A stretch of DNA of 10,390 nucleotides from JAADHY01 sp964428935 (GTDB lineage Bacteria; Planctomycetota; Planctomycetia; Planctomycetales; Planctomycetaceae): positions 1 to 10,390 of the forward strand of contig CAYSAG010000182.1 of the NCBI GenBank assembly GCA_964428935.1. Reading direction: 5' to 3'. Shown one piece after another: positions 1-7,662 of this stretch. Made by a program: the position numbers and the translations under genes. Below the pieces are notes generated by a model. That model saw nothing but the letters and a program-made list of their open reading frames with translations. It had not been told where the DNA came from and did no database searches. The stretch's first letter is position 1. Every line of letters starts with the position of its first letter.

Positions 1-435
1 GAAGCGAACCGAGCAAAAGGAAAAGGACGGCGAGGCAAGTGAAAGCTTGCGTCACAGTAGTTTCCCTCCGCTTCACAGTTGGTCCTCACCAAGGCGGGCA
101 CCGGCCGAACACGAGGGCCCCCGCTGAGGCCACAGAAGCCTGTGGGTTCGCGCCCAAGGAAGGCTGGACGGTCTCCGGCGCTTCGAACAGATTGTCGCAG
201 GGTTCGAGCGTTTGCAAGCGAGCTGTCTGGGCGCAGCAACGCCGGCGAGCGGGCTCGGCTGAGGCGAAGGTCGGGTGCGTCCGGAGCTTCGCACGCCGAA
301 GGCGGGAGGAAGCGAAGGACGGTTGGAAGCGGAACGAGCCTGCAAAGTGCGGCGGCACACCGCGCCCACCTCGCCAGGAACGAGCTTCGCCACAAGAGCT
401 TGGGCGGCTCAATGGGCGGAACCATCGGCGGAGCC
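1..435. other. Intergenic region, no gene supported
   Basis: This stretch lies downstream of the ABC exporter stop codon on the minus strand. It can be read as open frames on both strands, but the translations are arginine-, serine- and proline-rich without recognisable motifs, as expected from GC-rich non-coding DNA. A small hairpin with 6-bp arms (130-135 with 140-145, loop AAGC) is present. No hairpin followed by a T tract is visible just past the exporter stop, so I do not call a terminator here. Confidence 0.6.
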
Positions 436-2478
436 CTAGGCCGCGGCGAGCTGGTCCCCAGGACGGTCCAAAGACGCTCCCTCGTCCGGCGAGGCCATTT
501 GTCGAGCTTCGTGAGCGTGGAACAGGTTTCGGTAGGTCTGACAGCTCGCCATCAACTCCTCGTGCGTGCCCGTGGCAACCAGCCGGCCCTTTTCCATGAC
601 AGCGATTCGCGTCACGAAGTCGACAATGCGCGGGGTAATCCAGTGCGTAATGACGAACACGGTTCGCCCCTGGACGAATTCACGGAGCACTTCATGAATG
701 AGGGCTTCGCTTTGCGCGTCGATGGCCGACGTGGCCTCGTCCAGAATGAGAATGGCCGGGTCGCGCACAATGGCTCGGGCCAGAGCGATTCGTTGCCGCT
801 GGCCACCGGACAGCCGCTGTCCCATTGGACCGATGACCGTGTCGAAGCCGTCCGGTAGCCGGTCGACAAAGTCGGTCACATGAGCTTTTCGGGCCGCCGC
901 CAGAACCTCGTCCCGCGACGCGTCGGGTCGGCCGTACCGGATGTTTTCGAAAATCGTGTCGTCGAAGAGCAGGGTTTCCTGCGTGACAATCCCGATTTGC
1001 GAACGGAGGTCAGCCAGAGCGACGTCGCGGATGTCGACGCCGTCGATCAGCACGGCTCCGTGGTCCGGGTCGTAGAACCGTGGCAGCAGGTTGACCAGCG
1101 TGGACTTGCCGGAACCGTTGTCTCCCACCACGGCAATGACCTCGCCCGCCTTCACGAACAGGTCGACTTCGTCCAGCGCCGGCGGCCGGTGGCCGTGTTG
1201 GCCGGGCTGCGAGTAGGTGAAGCTCACGTTCCGAAACTCGACCGACTGCGAGTGCCGCGGCAACGGAACGGGGTTCTCCGGGTTGCGGACTTGTGGTTCC
1301 CGATCGAACAGTTCGAAAACCCGCTCCGTCGCTGCCGCCGCCCGTTTCAGCTTGGAGTAAACGGACGAGAGCTTTCGCACTGGGTCGATGATTCCGGCCA
1401 GGAACGCGTACAGGACCGACAGCTGGGCGATGTCCATTTGGCCGTCGCAGAGCTGAATTCCCCAAATGGTGTCGGTGCCGCGCAGAACCAGGTACGCGCT
1501 GGGCAGAATGGCGACCGACACGGCCAGCATCCCGAGCAGCTCGGTGGTTGGACTGGTCAGTGCGTCGATTTGCACGACCTTCATGGCCTTGCGGTAGTAC
1601 TCTTTGTTTTCGCGGTGGAACTGAGCGCGGTGTCGTCGAGCACCATTGAAGGCAATGACGATCTTCAGCCCTTGGAACGTTTCCTCCAGGGATTTGTAGA
1701 TGCGCGACATGCTTTCCATCATTCGGTGGCTGGCTTGCTTCAAGATTCGTCCGTAGCGGTAGAAGACGGCCGCCATGAGCGGAACGAAGACGGCCGACAT
1801 GAGCGTCAAGCGCCAGTTGACCCACAGGGCACAGACGACGCAGGCCAGAGCTTTCAAAGGCTCGCGGATGAGCTTTCCACCGAGCAGCGTCAGGCCGTAC
1901 TTCATGACGTTGATGTCGTTGGTGAAGCGCGACATCAGGTCCGCCGTGCCGGCCGCTTGAAGTGTCTGGTAGTCCAAGCGCAGTGCCTTGCGGAAGCACT
2001 CCTTCCGGATCGACATCGTGCTCAACTCGACCACGCTGCCGACCAAGACGTCCTGGATGAAAATGCACAGGCCTTTGACGGCGGTCGCCAAGACGAGCAG
2101 GCCTAACAGCAGCGCGAACGTGTCGAACCGGTCACTGGGAACCCAAGGCAAGACGTGGTCCTGAATCCAGACCAGCACGACCAGACGGCGCGAAGCGGCG
2201 GCCAAGTCGGCCTGCTCGCGTGCCAGCCGCTTCAGTCGCCCGGGAGGCATGTTGGCAATGACTTGCTGGTGACGGGCAATGTCTTCGCGGCACTGAGCGA
2301 TTTGCGCGGCCACGTAGCCGTCCAGCGTCTCGCCCTGCAAGAGCACCTTCACAATGGGAAAGGCGACCGACAGGTTGGCTCCCCACAGCGCCGCCACGAT
2401 GACGGCGAAGAACATCGACAGCAGAATCTTTCCACGGTGTGGCCACACAAAGGGAAAGATGCGCAGAAGACTGTTCAC
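436..2478 (-). CDS. MsbA-like ABC exporter, fused permease and ATPase
   Basis: This is a 680-residue half-transporter: a type I exporter membrane domain followed by an ATP-binding domain, which would work as a homodimer in the inner membrane and export lipid (lipid A-core, as MsbA does) or drug-like substrates. Membrane segments are visible near 17-43, 119-148, 195-240, 310-333 and 350-365. In the ATPase domain I see Walker A GDNGSGKST (452-460), Q-loop Q500, signature LSGGQ (556-560), Walker B LILDE (577-581) and the switch histidine H612 within ITHWIT. Between the first two membrane segments lies an insert of about 65 charged, helix-prone residues (55-115), which makes the protein about 100 residues longer than E. 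coli MsbA. The start chosen is GTG at 2478, with AAGGG about 10 nt upstream and hydrophobic sequence following at once. An ATG at 2718 in the same frame would add 80 Ser/Gly/Arg-rich residues that look non-coding. The substrate cannot be read from sequence. Confidence 0.93.
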   Translation of the reverse strand: MNSLLRIFPFVWPHRGKILLSMFFAVIVAALWGANLSVAFPIVKVLLQGETLDGYVAAQIAQCREDIARHQQVIANMPPGRLKRLAREQADLAAASRRLVVLVWIQDHVLPWVPSDRFDTFALLLGLLVLATAVKGLCIFIQDVLVGSVVELSTMSIRKECFRKALRLDYQTLQAAGTADLMSRFTNDINVMKYGLTLLGGKLIREPLKALACVVCALWVNWRLTLMSAVFVPLMAAVFYRYGRILKQASHRMMESMSRIYKSLEETFQGLKIVIAFNGARRHRAQFHRENKEYYRKAMKVVQIDALTSPTTELLGMLAVSVAILPSAYLVLRGTDTIWGIQLCDGQMDIAQLSVLYAFLAGIIDPVRKLSSVYSKLKRAAAATERVFELFDREPQVRNPENPVPLPRHSQSVEFRNVSFTYSQPGQHGHRPPALDEVDLFVKAGEVIAVVGDNGSGKSTLVNLLPRFYDPDHGAVLIDGVDIRDVALADLRSQIGIVTQETLLFDDTIFENIRYGRPDASRDEVLAAARKAHVTDFVDRLPDGFDTVIGPMGQRLSGGQRQRIALARAIVRDPAILILDEATSAIDAQSEALIHEVLREFVQGRTVFVITHWITPRIVDFVTRIAVMEKGRLVATGTHEELMASCQTYRNLFHAHEARQMASPDEGASLDRPGDQLAAA

Positions 2479-2995
2479 GGTTCTCAATCCCTTGAGCGCT
2501 GACGCAGAGTCTGTTCCTTGACTGCACTGCTCACCAGCGTTGCCGGACCGTTCGCCTACTCGGCGCGGCGACGTCAACGGCCGAACGCTTGGCGTGCCGC
2601 TTGGCTCGGTTCGACCGTCTTGGCGCGAGACGGTCGGGACGACCGCTCGACCACTCCCTTCAACGGGGCCCGAATTAGACCCAGATTCGCCGCCCGTGTC
2701 CAGAGAAGCTGCAGGCACGAGACCGGAAGACTGGACTGAGGTGGGGAGTCCGACCGGAGCGCAAGCTGCAACAGACGAGACTCGGCTTTGGAGTTTTCCG
2801 ACCGAGGCTCAGCTTTGGAGGTGGAACCGGGTTGACACGCTCGGCCCGGGCTGGTCCGGTGTGGCAAATGGTTGGACGGCGAGTGCCGCGGCACCCGAGG
2901 GGAAACTCCCGCTCCGAAAGAGGCAACGGAGTGACCACCCCCAGCGTTCGGCCGCCGGTCGAAGCGCCGGTCAAAGCGTAACCGCACTCCGTCCG
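2479..2995. other. Intergenic region with one strong hairpin
   Basis: These 517 bases separate the phosphoesterase stop from the exporter start. Open frames cross it on both strands, but none has recognisable protein character. It contains a perfect 9-bp hairpin (2612-2636), a 12-bp palindrome (2883-2894, GTGCCGCGGCAC) and a near-identical direct repeat (2781-2793 and 2808-2820, 12 of 13 bases). I see no convincing sigma-70 promoter for the exporter gene and no T-tailed terminator for the phosphoesterase gene. Confidence 0.55.
2612..2636. repeat. Perfect 9-bp inverted repeat (hairpin)
   Basis: CGACCGTCT at 2612-2620 is the exact reverse complement of AGACGGTCG at 2628-2636, with a 7-nt loop. 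It lies about 135 nt upstream of the exporter GTG start, in its probable leader or promoter region. It has no T tract on either side, so it is not a typical intrinsic terminator. A regulator site or leader hairpin is possible, but nothing in the sequence decides. Confidence 0.5.
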
Positions 2996-4531
2996 TCACT
3001 CCGCTCGAAGAACGTCCGTGAACTGGACTTCGCCTTTCACGTTGTGGTAGCGGAAGATGGCCGTCGGCACGCCGTCCACGCGCGCGACCGTCACGGACAG
3101 GAACCCGCCGATGACTTGAAGGTAGCGGTGGTACTCCGGACGGAAGTCGTCGTTCTTCCAGCCTCCGGCGTGTCGGTCGCTGGCCGGTCCGCACGAGTAC
3201 TCGCGGACGCCCGTCTTGGGGTCAATGGACATGTACTGCCAGTGGCGGTCGCCACAAACCACGACCATGTTTTTCTGCCGACCGATGAACTGCCGGAGCT
3301 CGTTCCCCTCGTAAGCGAAAGCCTTGTTGGCGTGGTTGTCGTGCTTGTTGGTGCGGTCTGGCCCAACCAGCGGCGTCGGGCTGATCAGAATTCGAAACGT
3401 CGCGTCGGAGGCCTCGACCGTTCGCTTGAACCACTCTTTTTGTTCTTTGCCCCAAATGGTCTTCTCTGGACCGTCGGGCATGTTGTTGGGGCTGCGGAAG
3501 TCGCGTCCCTCGACCAGCCAAATCTGCAGGTCTTTGCCCCAGCGGTAAGTTCGGTAGGTCCGCTGGCCCATGGGCACTTGTTCCAGAAAGACCGCTTGGC
3601 CTTGACGGAACGTGAATTGGAACATGTTGTCGGCTTTCATGGTCGGCCAGCAGTCGTTTTGCCACGTGTCGTGGTCGTCCTTGATGAAGTAGCTGGCTAC
3701 TTGGCGGTGGAATTCGACGTTGGTCGGCAAGCTGTAGGTGCGTTGCCAGTGCCACCGGGCCAGTTCAATGGTCTTGGCCCAACGGTCGTAGTAGACAATG
3801 TCGCCGGTGTGCACGAAAAAGCTGGGGTCCAGCTCCAGCATTTCCGGGTAAATGTTGTACCCGTCTGGTCGGTCTCGGTCGCCGAAGCCTTGGCCGGTCG
3901 AGACGGTGAAGACGACCGGCGCGACCTGGTCGGGCGCGGGCGCGGTCCGGAACCGGCCGGTCAGAGTTTGTCCGAGCGGCGAACCTTCCGACTTCCGGCA
4001 CTCCACGCGCAGCTGGTAGCGCGTGTTCGGACGAAGCCCGGTCAGGTGGAATTGGTGCGTGAAGTCGCGGTTGGGGTCCATGTTCGCCCACTCGGTCTTG
4101 TGCCACTGGTCGGTTCCTTCTACGCGGTAGAGCACTCGAACTTGGCCGCTGGTGCCCGGCGCGGCAAAGCGAATGTCGGCGACCGACTTGCCCTCAGGGT
4201 ACACCACGGCCGCCACCTTGCGGCGCTTCCCGTCTCGTTTCTTCTTGCCTTTCTTGCCCGAGCTTGTCGCCGCGTAGCGAAGCTGAAACATGGGCGCGTC
4301 GGGAGGATTGGGGTGAGGACGCAGCGTCAGACGCGTCCACACAATGGCCGACTGGTCGGTGACTTCGCCGATTTTGATTCCGGTGGCCATGTACGGTCCG
4401 CTGTCGGCCGCTTGTGCTGCTGGCGACGCACACGCCGCACCCACTGTCGCCAGAACAACGCTCAGCGCGACGACCCAGACCGTCCGACTCACCACCCGCT
4501 TCGACTGGGGGCCCAACCGGTCTTTTGTCAT
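2996..4531 (-). CDS. Secreted PhoD-like metallophosphoesterase
   Basis: This 511-residue exported protein belongs to the PhoD-like phosphatase group. It would hydrolyse phosphate esters outside the cytoplasm; the substrate is unknown. Residues 11-41 form a Sec-type signal peptide: basic start, hydrophobic stretch VWVVALSVVLATVGA, likely cleavage after AQA at 39-41. There is no twin arginine and no proper lipobox around C34. A beta-rich N-terminal domain (about 45-197) carries a Lys/Arg-rich loop at 92-105. The catalytic domain shows HTGDIVYYD (241-249), DDHD (285-288), EGRDFRS (341-347) and GDRHWQY (427-433), all expected metal ligands or active-site residues. Where many PhoD proteins have a Ser-Cys-Gln metal-ligand motif, this one reads STGQ (211-214), so the cysteine is absent. 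Start: ATG at 4531 with GAAGGAAC upstream. An in-frame ATG at 4690 would only add 53 residues translated from repeat DNA. Confidence 0.9.
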   Translation of the reverse strand: MTKDRLGPQSKRVVSRTVWVVALSVVLATVGAACASPAAQAADSGPYMATGIKIGEVTDQSAIVWTRLTLRPHPNPPDAPMFQLRYAATSSGKKGKKKRDGKRRKVAAVVYPEGKSVADIRFAAPGTSGQVRVLYRVEGTDQWHKTEWANMDPNRDFTHQFHLTGLRPNTRYQLRVECRKSEGSPLGQTLTGRFRTAPAPDQVAPVVFTVSTGQGFGDRDRPDGYNIYPEMLELDPSFFVHTGDIVYYDRWAKTIELARWHWQRTYSLPTNVEFHRQVASYFIKDDHDTWQNDCWPTMKADNMFQFTFRQGQAVFLEQVPMGQRTYRTYRWGKDLQIWLVEGRDFRSPNNMPDGPEKTIWGKEQKEWFKRTVEASDATFRILISPTPLVGPDRTNKHDNHANKAFAYEGNELRQFIGRQKNMVVVCGDRHWQYMSIDPKTGVREYSCGPASDRHAGGWKNDDFRPEYHRYLQVIGGFLSVTVARVDGVPTAIFRYHNVKGEVQFTDVLRAE

Positions 4532-4616
4532 TTGTTCGGTTCCTTCGCTGTTGTCGTTTCGTCTGAAAGCACACCTTAGACGCGTTTCAACGCCGGACTC
4601 GACGGAACGCCGGAGG

Positions 4617-4635
4617 CCCACGGTCCGTCGGGGCC
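4617..4635. repeat. 19-bp direct repeat, copy 1
   Basis: CCCACGGTCCGTCGGGGCC here is identical to 4736-4754, 119 bp away. On the minus strand the two copies translate into fragments such as GPDGPW, which appear in spurious open frames. The repeat pair flanks the 24-bp dispersed repeat at 4643-4666. Confidence 0.8.
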
Positions 4636-4642
4636 GTGCCCG

Positions 4643-4666
4643 CCTCGCTGACGCGTCGGGTTGGTG
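4643..4666 (-). repeat. Dispersed planctomycete repeat, probable
   Basis: On the minus strand this reads, in part, AACCCGACGCGTCAGCGAGG, whose conceptual translation gives NPTRQRG. From general knowledge, that peptide recurs in many mis-annotated small proteins of planctomycete genomes, which marks an interspersed DNA repeat rather than a protein. It contains the 8-bp palindrome GACGCGTC (4650-4657). I recall this from the phylum and cannot confirm copy number here. Confidence 0.6.
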
Positions 4667-4735
4667 TGTTTGGACCGCCGAGTTGTGCAACGTTCCAGCA
4701 CGAACACGAGGGGCCGCGTCCGTCCGCCGCTGAGA

Positions 4736-4754
4736 CCCACGGTCCGTCGGGGCC
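4736..4754. repeat. 19-bp direct repeat, copy 2
   Basis: This is identical to 4617-4635 over 19 bases. The flanking sequences differ: copy 1 is followed by GTGCCCGCC and copy 2 by CTCCGC. This is therefore a shared core and not a recent long duplication. Confidence 0.8.
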
Positions 4755-5049
4755 CTCCGCTTTTCCGCCGCGTCTCGCTTTGAAGCACGTCACTTGTTGA
4801 AGTCGTTCGAGAACTGGAAGCGTGCTGGCGCACAGCCGCTCGCGGTCCGTCCGCGTTGAGCTTACCGGTCGTCCGTCGGCGTTTCAAACTCGAACGGTTC
4901 AGCCGTCCGACTCGGGCAGCACCGGAGCCGCCAAGGTCGCAGGCCGGACTGGGGACCCGTTCGGAAGCCGCCGGCCGGACCGGGCGGGACGCCGCGGCCG
5001 GTGCGTCGCGTCGCGCCGACGCCCCCTTTGCAGCTCGCGCTCCGTTGGC

Positions 5050-6189
5050 TCACGCCTCGAGGGCCTGTCGCAAGTCTTCGACCAGGTCGTCTGGGTGTTC
5101 AATGCCGGCGGAGACGCGAATCGTTTTCTCGGAAATGCCGGCCGCTCGCCGAGCCTCCTCCGACATGGACGCGTGGCTCATGGTCACCGGGTAGGCAATC
5201 AACGACTCGACGCCGCCCAACGATTCGGCCAGCGCGAACAGTTTGGTGCTTCGCAGCACCTTCTCCGCCTCTTCCCGTCCGCCGCGAATGTCGAAGCTCA
5301 GCATTCCGCCGAATCCGTACTGCTGGCGTCGAGCGATTTCGTGTCCCGGGTGGTCGGGCAGACCGGGGTAGTAGACCCGCTCGACCTTCGGGTGCTCGGA
5401 CAACATTCGAGCCAAAGCCAGAGCGTTGCGTTGGTGAGCTTCCATGCGCGGGGCCAGGGTCTTCAGTCCGCGAAGGACCAGCCAGGCGTCGAAGGGCGAG
5501 CACGTGACGCCCAGTGCGTTCGTAATGAACGCAATGCGTTCGGCGTGCTCAGGGTGTCGCGTCACCACGCAACCGCCGACGACGTCCGAGTGGCCGTTCA
5601 GGTACTTGGTGGTCGAGTGGACGACAATGTCCACGCCGTGTTCGAACGGTCGCTGAAAGTAGGGCGACAGAAACGTGTTGTCGGCAATGACCAGTGCGCC
5701 GGCTTGGTGAGCGATTTCCGAGACCGCGGCCAGGTCAACGATTCGCATGAGCGGGTTGCTGGGTGTCTCGACCCAAACCGCCTTCGTCCGCGGCGTCAGA
5801 GCTCGGCGAAGGTTTTCCGGGTCGGTCAACGAGACGAAGCTGAAGGTCAGCCCCATTTGACGGAACACGTTTTGGAACAGGCGAAAGGTGCCGCCGTAAA
5901 TGTCGTTCGACGAAACAATGTGGTCGCCGGGCTCGAACAGGTGCAAGACGGCCGTAATGGCCGCCACGCCACTGCTGGTGGCTCGACAATCGACCCCGCC
6001 CTCCAACGCGGCAATGTTTTCCTCCAAAGCCCGTCGTGTTGGATTTGAGGTTCGCGTGTAGTCGTAGCCGCGGTGAGTGGTCAGGTCGTCCCAGCGGAAT
6101 GTGGACGTCGGGTAAATGGGAGTCATGACGCTGTTGTACGTGGAGTCTTTGTCGACTCCCACGTGCACGCACTTGGTTTCGAAACGCAT
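5050..6189 (-). CDS. metB: Cystathionine gamma-synthase/lyase (PLP-dependent)
   Basis: This 379-residue enzyme is of the Cys/Met-metabolism PLP family (fold type I), full length compared with E. coli MetB. It would either join O-acyl-homoserine with cysteine (synthase, methionine branch) or cleave cystathionine to cysteine (lyase). Visible residues are YDYTRTSNPTR (42-52), which binds the phosphate of the neighbouring subunit's cofactor; SSGVAAI (72-78); ETPSNP (141-146); ADNTF (169-173), with D170 pairing to the PLP ring nitrogen; and HSTTKYLNGHSD (191-202), with K195 as the Schiff-base lysine. The C-terminal LAESLGGVESLI (320-331) and the SH-A-S-M region fit both activities; GVESLI leans towards synthase. 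The ATG at 6189 has GGAAGGA about 9 nt upstream; an upstream in-frame codon at 6213 lacks this. No met or cys neighbours are present to settle the reaction. The symbol is my best guess. Confidence 0.9.
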   Translation of the reverse strand: MRFETKCVHVGVDKDSTYNSVMTPIYPTSTFRWDDLTTHRGYDYTRTSNPTRRALEENIAALEGGVDCRATSSGVAAITAVLHLFEPGDHIVSSNDIYGGTFRLFQNVFRQMGLTFSFVSLTDPENLRRALTPRTKAVWVETPSNPLMRIVDLAAVSEIAHQAGALVIADNTFLSPYFQRPFEHGVDIVVHSTTKYLNGHSDVVGGCVVTRHPEHAERIAFITNALGVTCSPFDAWLVLRGLKTLAPRMEAHQRNALALARMLSEHPKVERVYYPGLPDHPGHEIARRQQYGFGGMLSFDIRGGREEAEKVLRSTKLFALAESLGGVESLIAYPVTMSHASMSEEARRAAGISEKTIRVSAGIEHPDDLVEDLRQALEA

Positions 6190-6497
6190 GGATTCAGTTC
6201 CTTCCCAGCACAAAGCTTCGTGTCGGTCGGTGTTTGGCGTTGAGCCGACCGGTTGTCCGACCGGCCGGGACTACGCCGAGCCGTCTCGCGCCGCCCTCGA
6301 CTGCGGCTGGTGCCGGGCGTCGCGGCCGGGCTTTCTGACGTGGACGGGACTTTTCGCGCGGCGCGACGTGCGTTGCGGCGCGCAGCGAGCAGAACAGGTT
6401 AGTCGGCTCGGGCGAATTCGGCGAGCGTGCCGAAAGGGAAGAGTGCCCGAAAGGAAGGGTGGACAGCGGGCGGCCGAAGCGGCGGGCTCACCGAGCG
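6190..6497. other. Intergenic region upstream of the PLP enzyme
   Basis: These 308 bases lie between the scpB stop and the PLP-enzyme start. They contain a two-unit 16-bp tandem repeat at 6427-6458 and a doubled CCGACCGG close to 6250-6265. The only regulatory signal I can support is the ribosome binding site GGAAGGA just upstream of the start. I looked for a SAM-I-type riboswitch and saw no matching core. Confidence 0.5.
6427..6458. repeat. Two tandem 16-bp units
   Basis: GTGCCGAAAGGGAAGA (6427-6442) is followed directly by GTGCCCGAAAGGAAGG (6443-6458). With one base shifted between the C run and the G run, the two units agree at nearly every position. It is a short tandem duplication just downstream of scpB on the minus strand, with no evident function. 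Confidence 0.6.
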
Positions 6498-7502
6498 TTA
6501 CTTGATTTCGAAGTCTTCCAGCTGCGGCAGCTCGTCCAGGCTCGACAGACCAAACAGCGACAGGAACCGGGGCGTCGTCGTGTAACGAACGTTCTTCGGG
6601 TTTCGCTCGTCGCGCTGAATGCTCACCAGCTCACGCCGCAGCAGTTGCCGCAGAATGCCCGACGCCTTCAGGTTGCCCTTCTCTTCGATTTCCGCGCGGC
6701 TGATGGGTTGGTAGTACGCGACCAAGGCCAGGACGTCCAAAGCTTCCTGAGGCAGGCGCACTTCGCGAGGCCCCAGCCCGTAGACCCGGTTTCGGACCTT
6801 CTCGTACTCGGGACGCAGCACCATTCGGTAGCCACCTTCCTCCAGTCGAATCTCGTACGGACGGTTCTCCCGGGCGTACTGCGCGTTCAGCTCGTCAATG
6901 GCCTCGACCACCTGCTGCGTGCGGACTTCTTCGCCGAGCACGCGGCAAAGCCGTTTCGTGGTCAGCTTCTCGGCACCAACAAACAGCACAGCCTCGACGA
7001 CGCGTTTTAGTTCCAGTGGCGGCCGCGCCGGCTCGTCGTCCGCGTCGCCGGTCTGAGCTGGCGAGCCGGTCTGCGCAAGAGCGTGGGAGAGGGCCGGCCC
7101 CTCCGGCTGGCTCTGGCCGGCAGCGTCCGCCGTGTCGCGACGTTCGGCCGGTCCGTCCGACGACGCCGACCCGGACAGCTCCAGCAACGACTCAGCCGCC
7201 TCGTTGGCCGCCAGCGCCCGCCGGTAGGCTTCTTCCAAGTCCTGCAGTTCGCTGTCGGCCGGAATGAGCTCGTCGGGAATGAGTTCGTCCAGCTGGTCGG
7301 CCGGAGCTGGCTCGTCGTCAGACTCCAATGCGCCAGACGACCCTGGCTCGTCAGACGGAGCCGGTTTGCAAGCCGGAGTCCGCTCGCTGGCCGACTGCCG
7401 TTCGGCCCACGAGCCGCTCCCGCTCGGCTGCCCGGTCCGCTCGTCCGTTCCCTCTGGCCAGGCTCCAGGGTCCTGCTTCATGTGTTCGGTTGGCTCGTCC
7501 AT
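6498..7502 (-). CDS. scpB: Segregation and condensation protein B (ScpB)
   Basis: ScpB is the winged-helix partner that, with the kleisin ScpA, bridges the SMC dimer in the bacterial condensin complex and helps compact and segregate the chromosome. The family core occupies only residues 162-334: LELKRVVEAVLFVGAEKL (163-180) opens the first winged helix, and LPQEALDVLALVAYYQPISR (250-269) opens the second, followed by RYTTTPRFLSLFGL (306-319). The core is full length. Ahead of it lies a 160-residue acidic, Pro/Ser-rich extension with a doubled DELIP (72-81) and a helical EEAYRRALAANEAAESLLEL stretch (90-109). Planctomycete ScpB proteins often carry such a leader, from memory. The start at 7502 is uncertain: an in-frame ATG at 7481 is also possible, and neither has a clear Shine-Dalgarno. 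No scpA is in this window. Confidence 0.9.
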   Translation of the reverse strand: MDEPTEHMKQDPGAWPEGTDERTGQPSGSGSWAERQSASERTPACKPAPSDEPGSSGALESDDEPAPADQLDELIPDELIPADSELQDLEEAYRRALAANEAAESLLELSGSASSDGPAERRDTADAAGQSQPEGPALSHALAQTGSPAQTGDADDEPARPPLELKRVVEAVLFVGAEKLTTKRLCRVLGEEVRTQQVVEAIDELNAQYARENRPYEIRLEEGGYRMVLRPEYEKVRNRVYGLGPREVRLPQEALDVLALVAYYQPISRAEIEEKGNLKASGILRQLLRRELVSIQRDERNPKNVRYTTTPRFLSLFGLSSLDELPQLEDFEIK

Positions 7503-7630
7503 GAGACTCAGCGCGTGGAAGTGCCTGGGCTGCTGTGACACCGGCCGGACGGCTCGACGGTCCGCCCCGCCAAGCCGTGGGGTTTGCTGCGTCCGGGTCT
7601 GCCCGGCGAGCACGCACCCTGCGGGTCAAC

Positions 7631-7662
7631 CTTTCCAGACCGACGGTCGTCGGGCTGGAAAG
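7631..7662. repeat. 14-bp hairpin with one mismatch, 4-nt loop
   Basis: CTTTCCAGACCGAC (7631-7644) pairs with GTCGGGCTGGAAAG (7649-7662) around the loop GGTC, with a single mismatch (7639 against 7654). It sits about 130 nt upstream of the scpB start. There is no T run on either strand. Similar TTCCAG...CTGGAA hairpins are, from memory, a common intergenic repeat type in planctomycetes. Confidence 0.75.

Larger units (their letters stand above)
4532..5049. other. Intergenic region carrying planctomycete-type repeats
   Basis: These 518 bases lie between the PLP-enzyme stop and the phosphoesterase start. They hold a 19-bp direct repeat (4617-4635 and 4736-4754) and a 24-bp stretch I recognise as a dispersed planctomycete repeat (4643-4666). 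Upstream of the phosphoesterase ATG, the sequence GAAGGAAC (minus strand, ending about 7 nt before the start) serves as ribosome binding site. The 4755-5049 part is very GC-rich; I see no gene or terminator in it. Confidence 0.6.

Noticed and set aside
73..599. Open frames on both strands across the left end
   Set aside because: No motif, no ribosome site and biased Arg/Pro/Ser composition; the plus-strand frame also overlaps the 3' end of the exporter gene.
880..6048. Long plus-strand open frames (880-2106, 2540-4579, 4822-6048)
   Set aside because: They run antisense to the exporter, the phosphoesterase and the PLP enzyme, whose minus-strand frames carry all family motifs. The plus translations are Val/Arg/Gln-rich and motif-free, as expected for antisense frames in GC-rich DNA.
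6190..6497. Possible SAM riboswitch ahead of the methionine/cysteine gene
   Set aside because: I looked for the conserved core and terminator stem of the SAM-I class on the minus strand and found neither.
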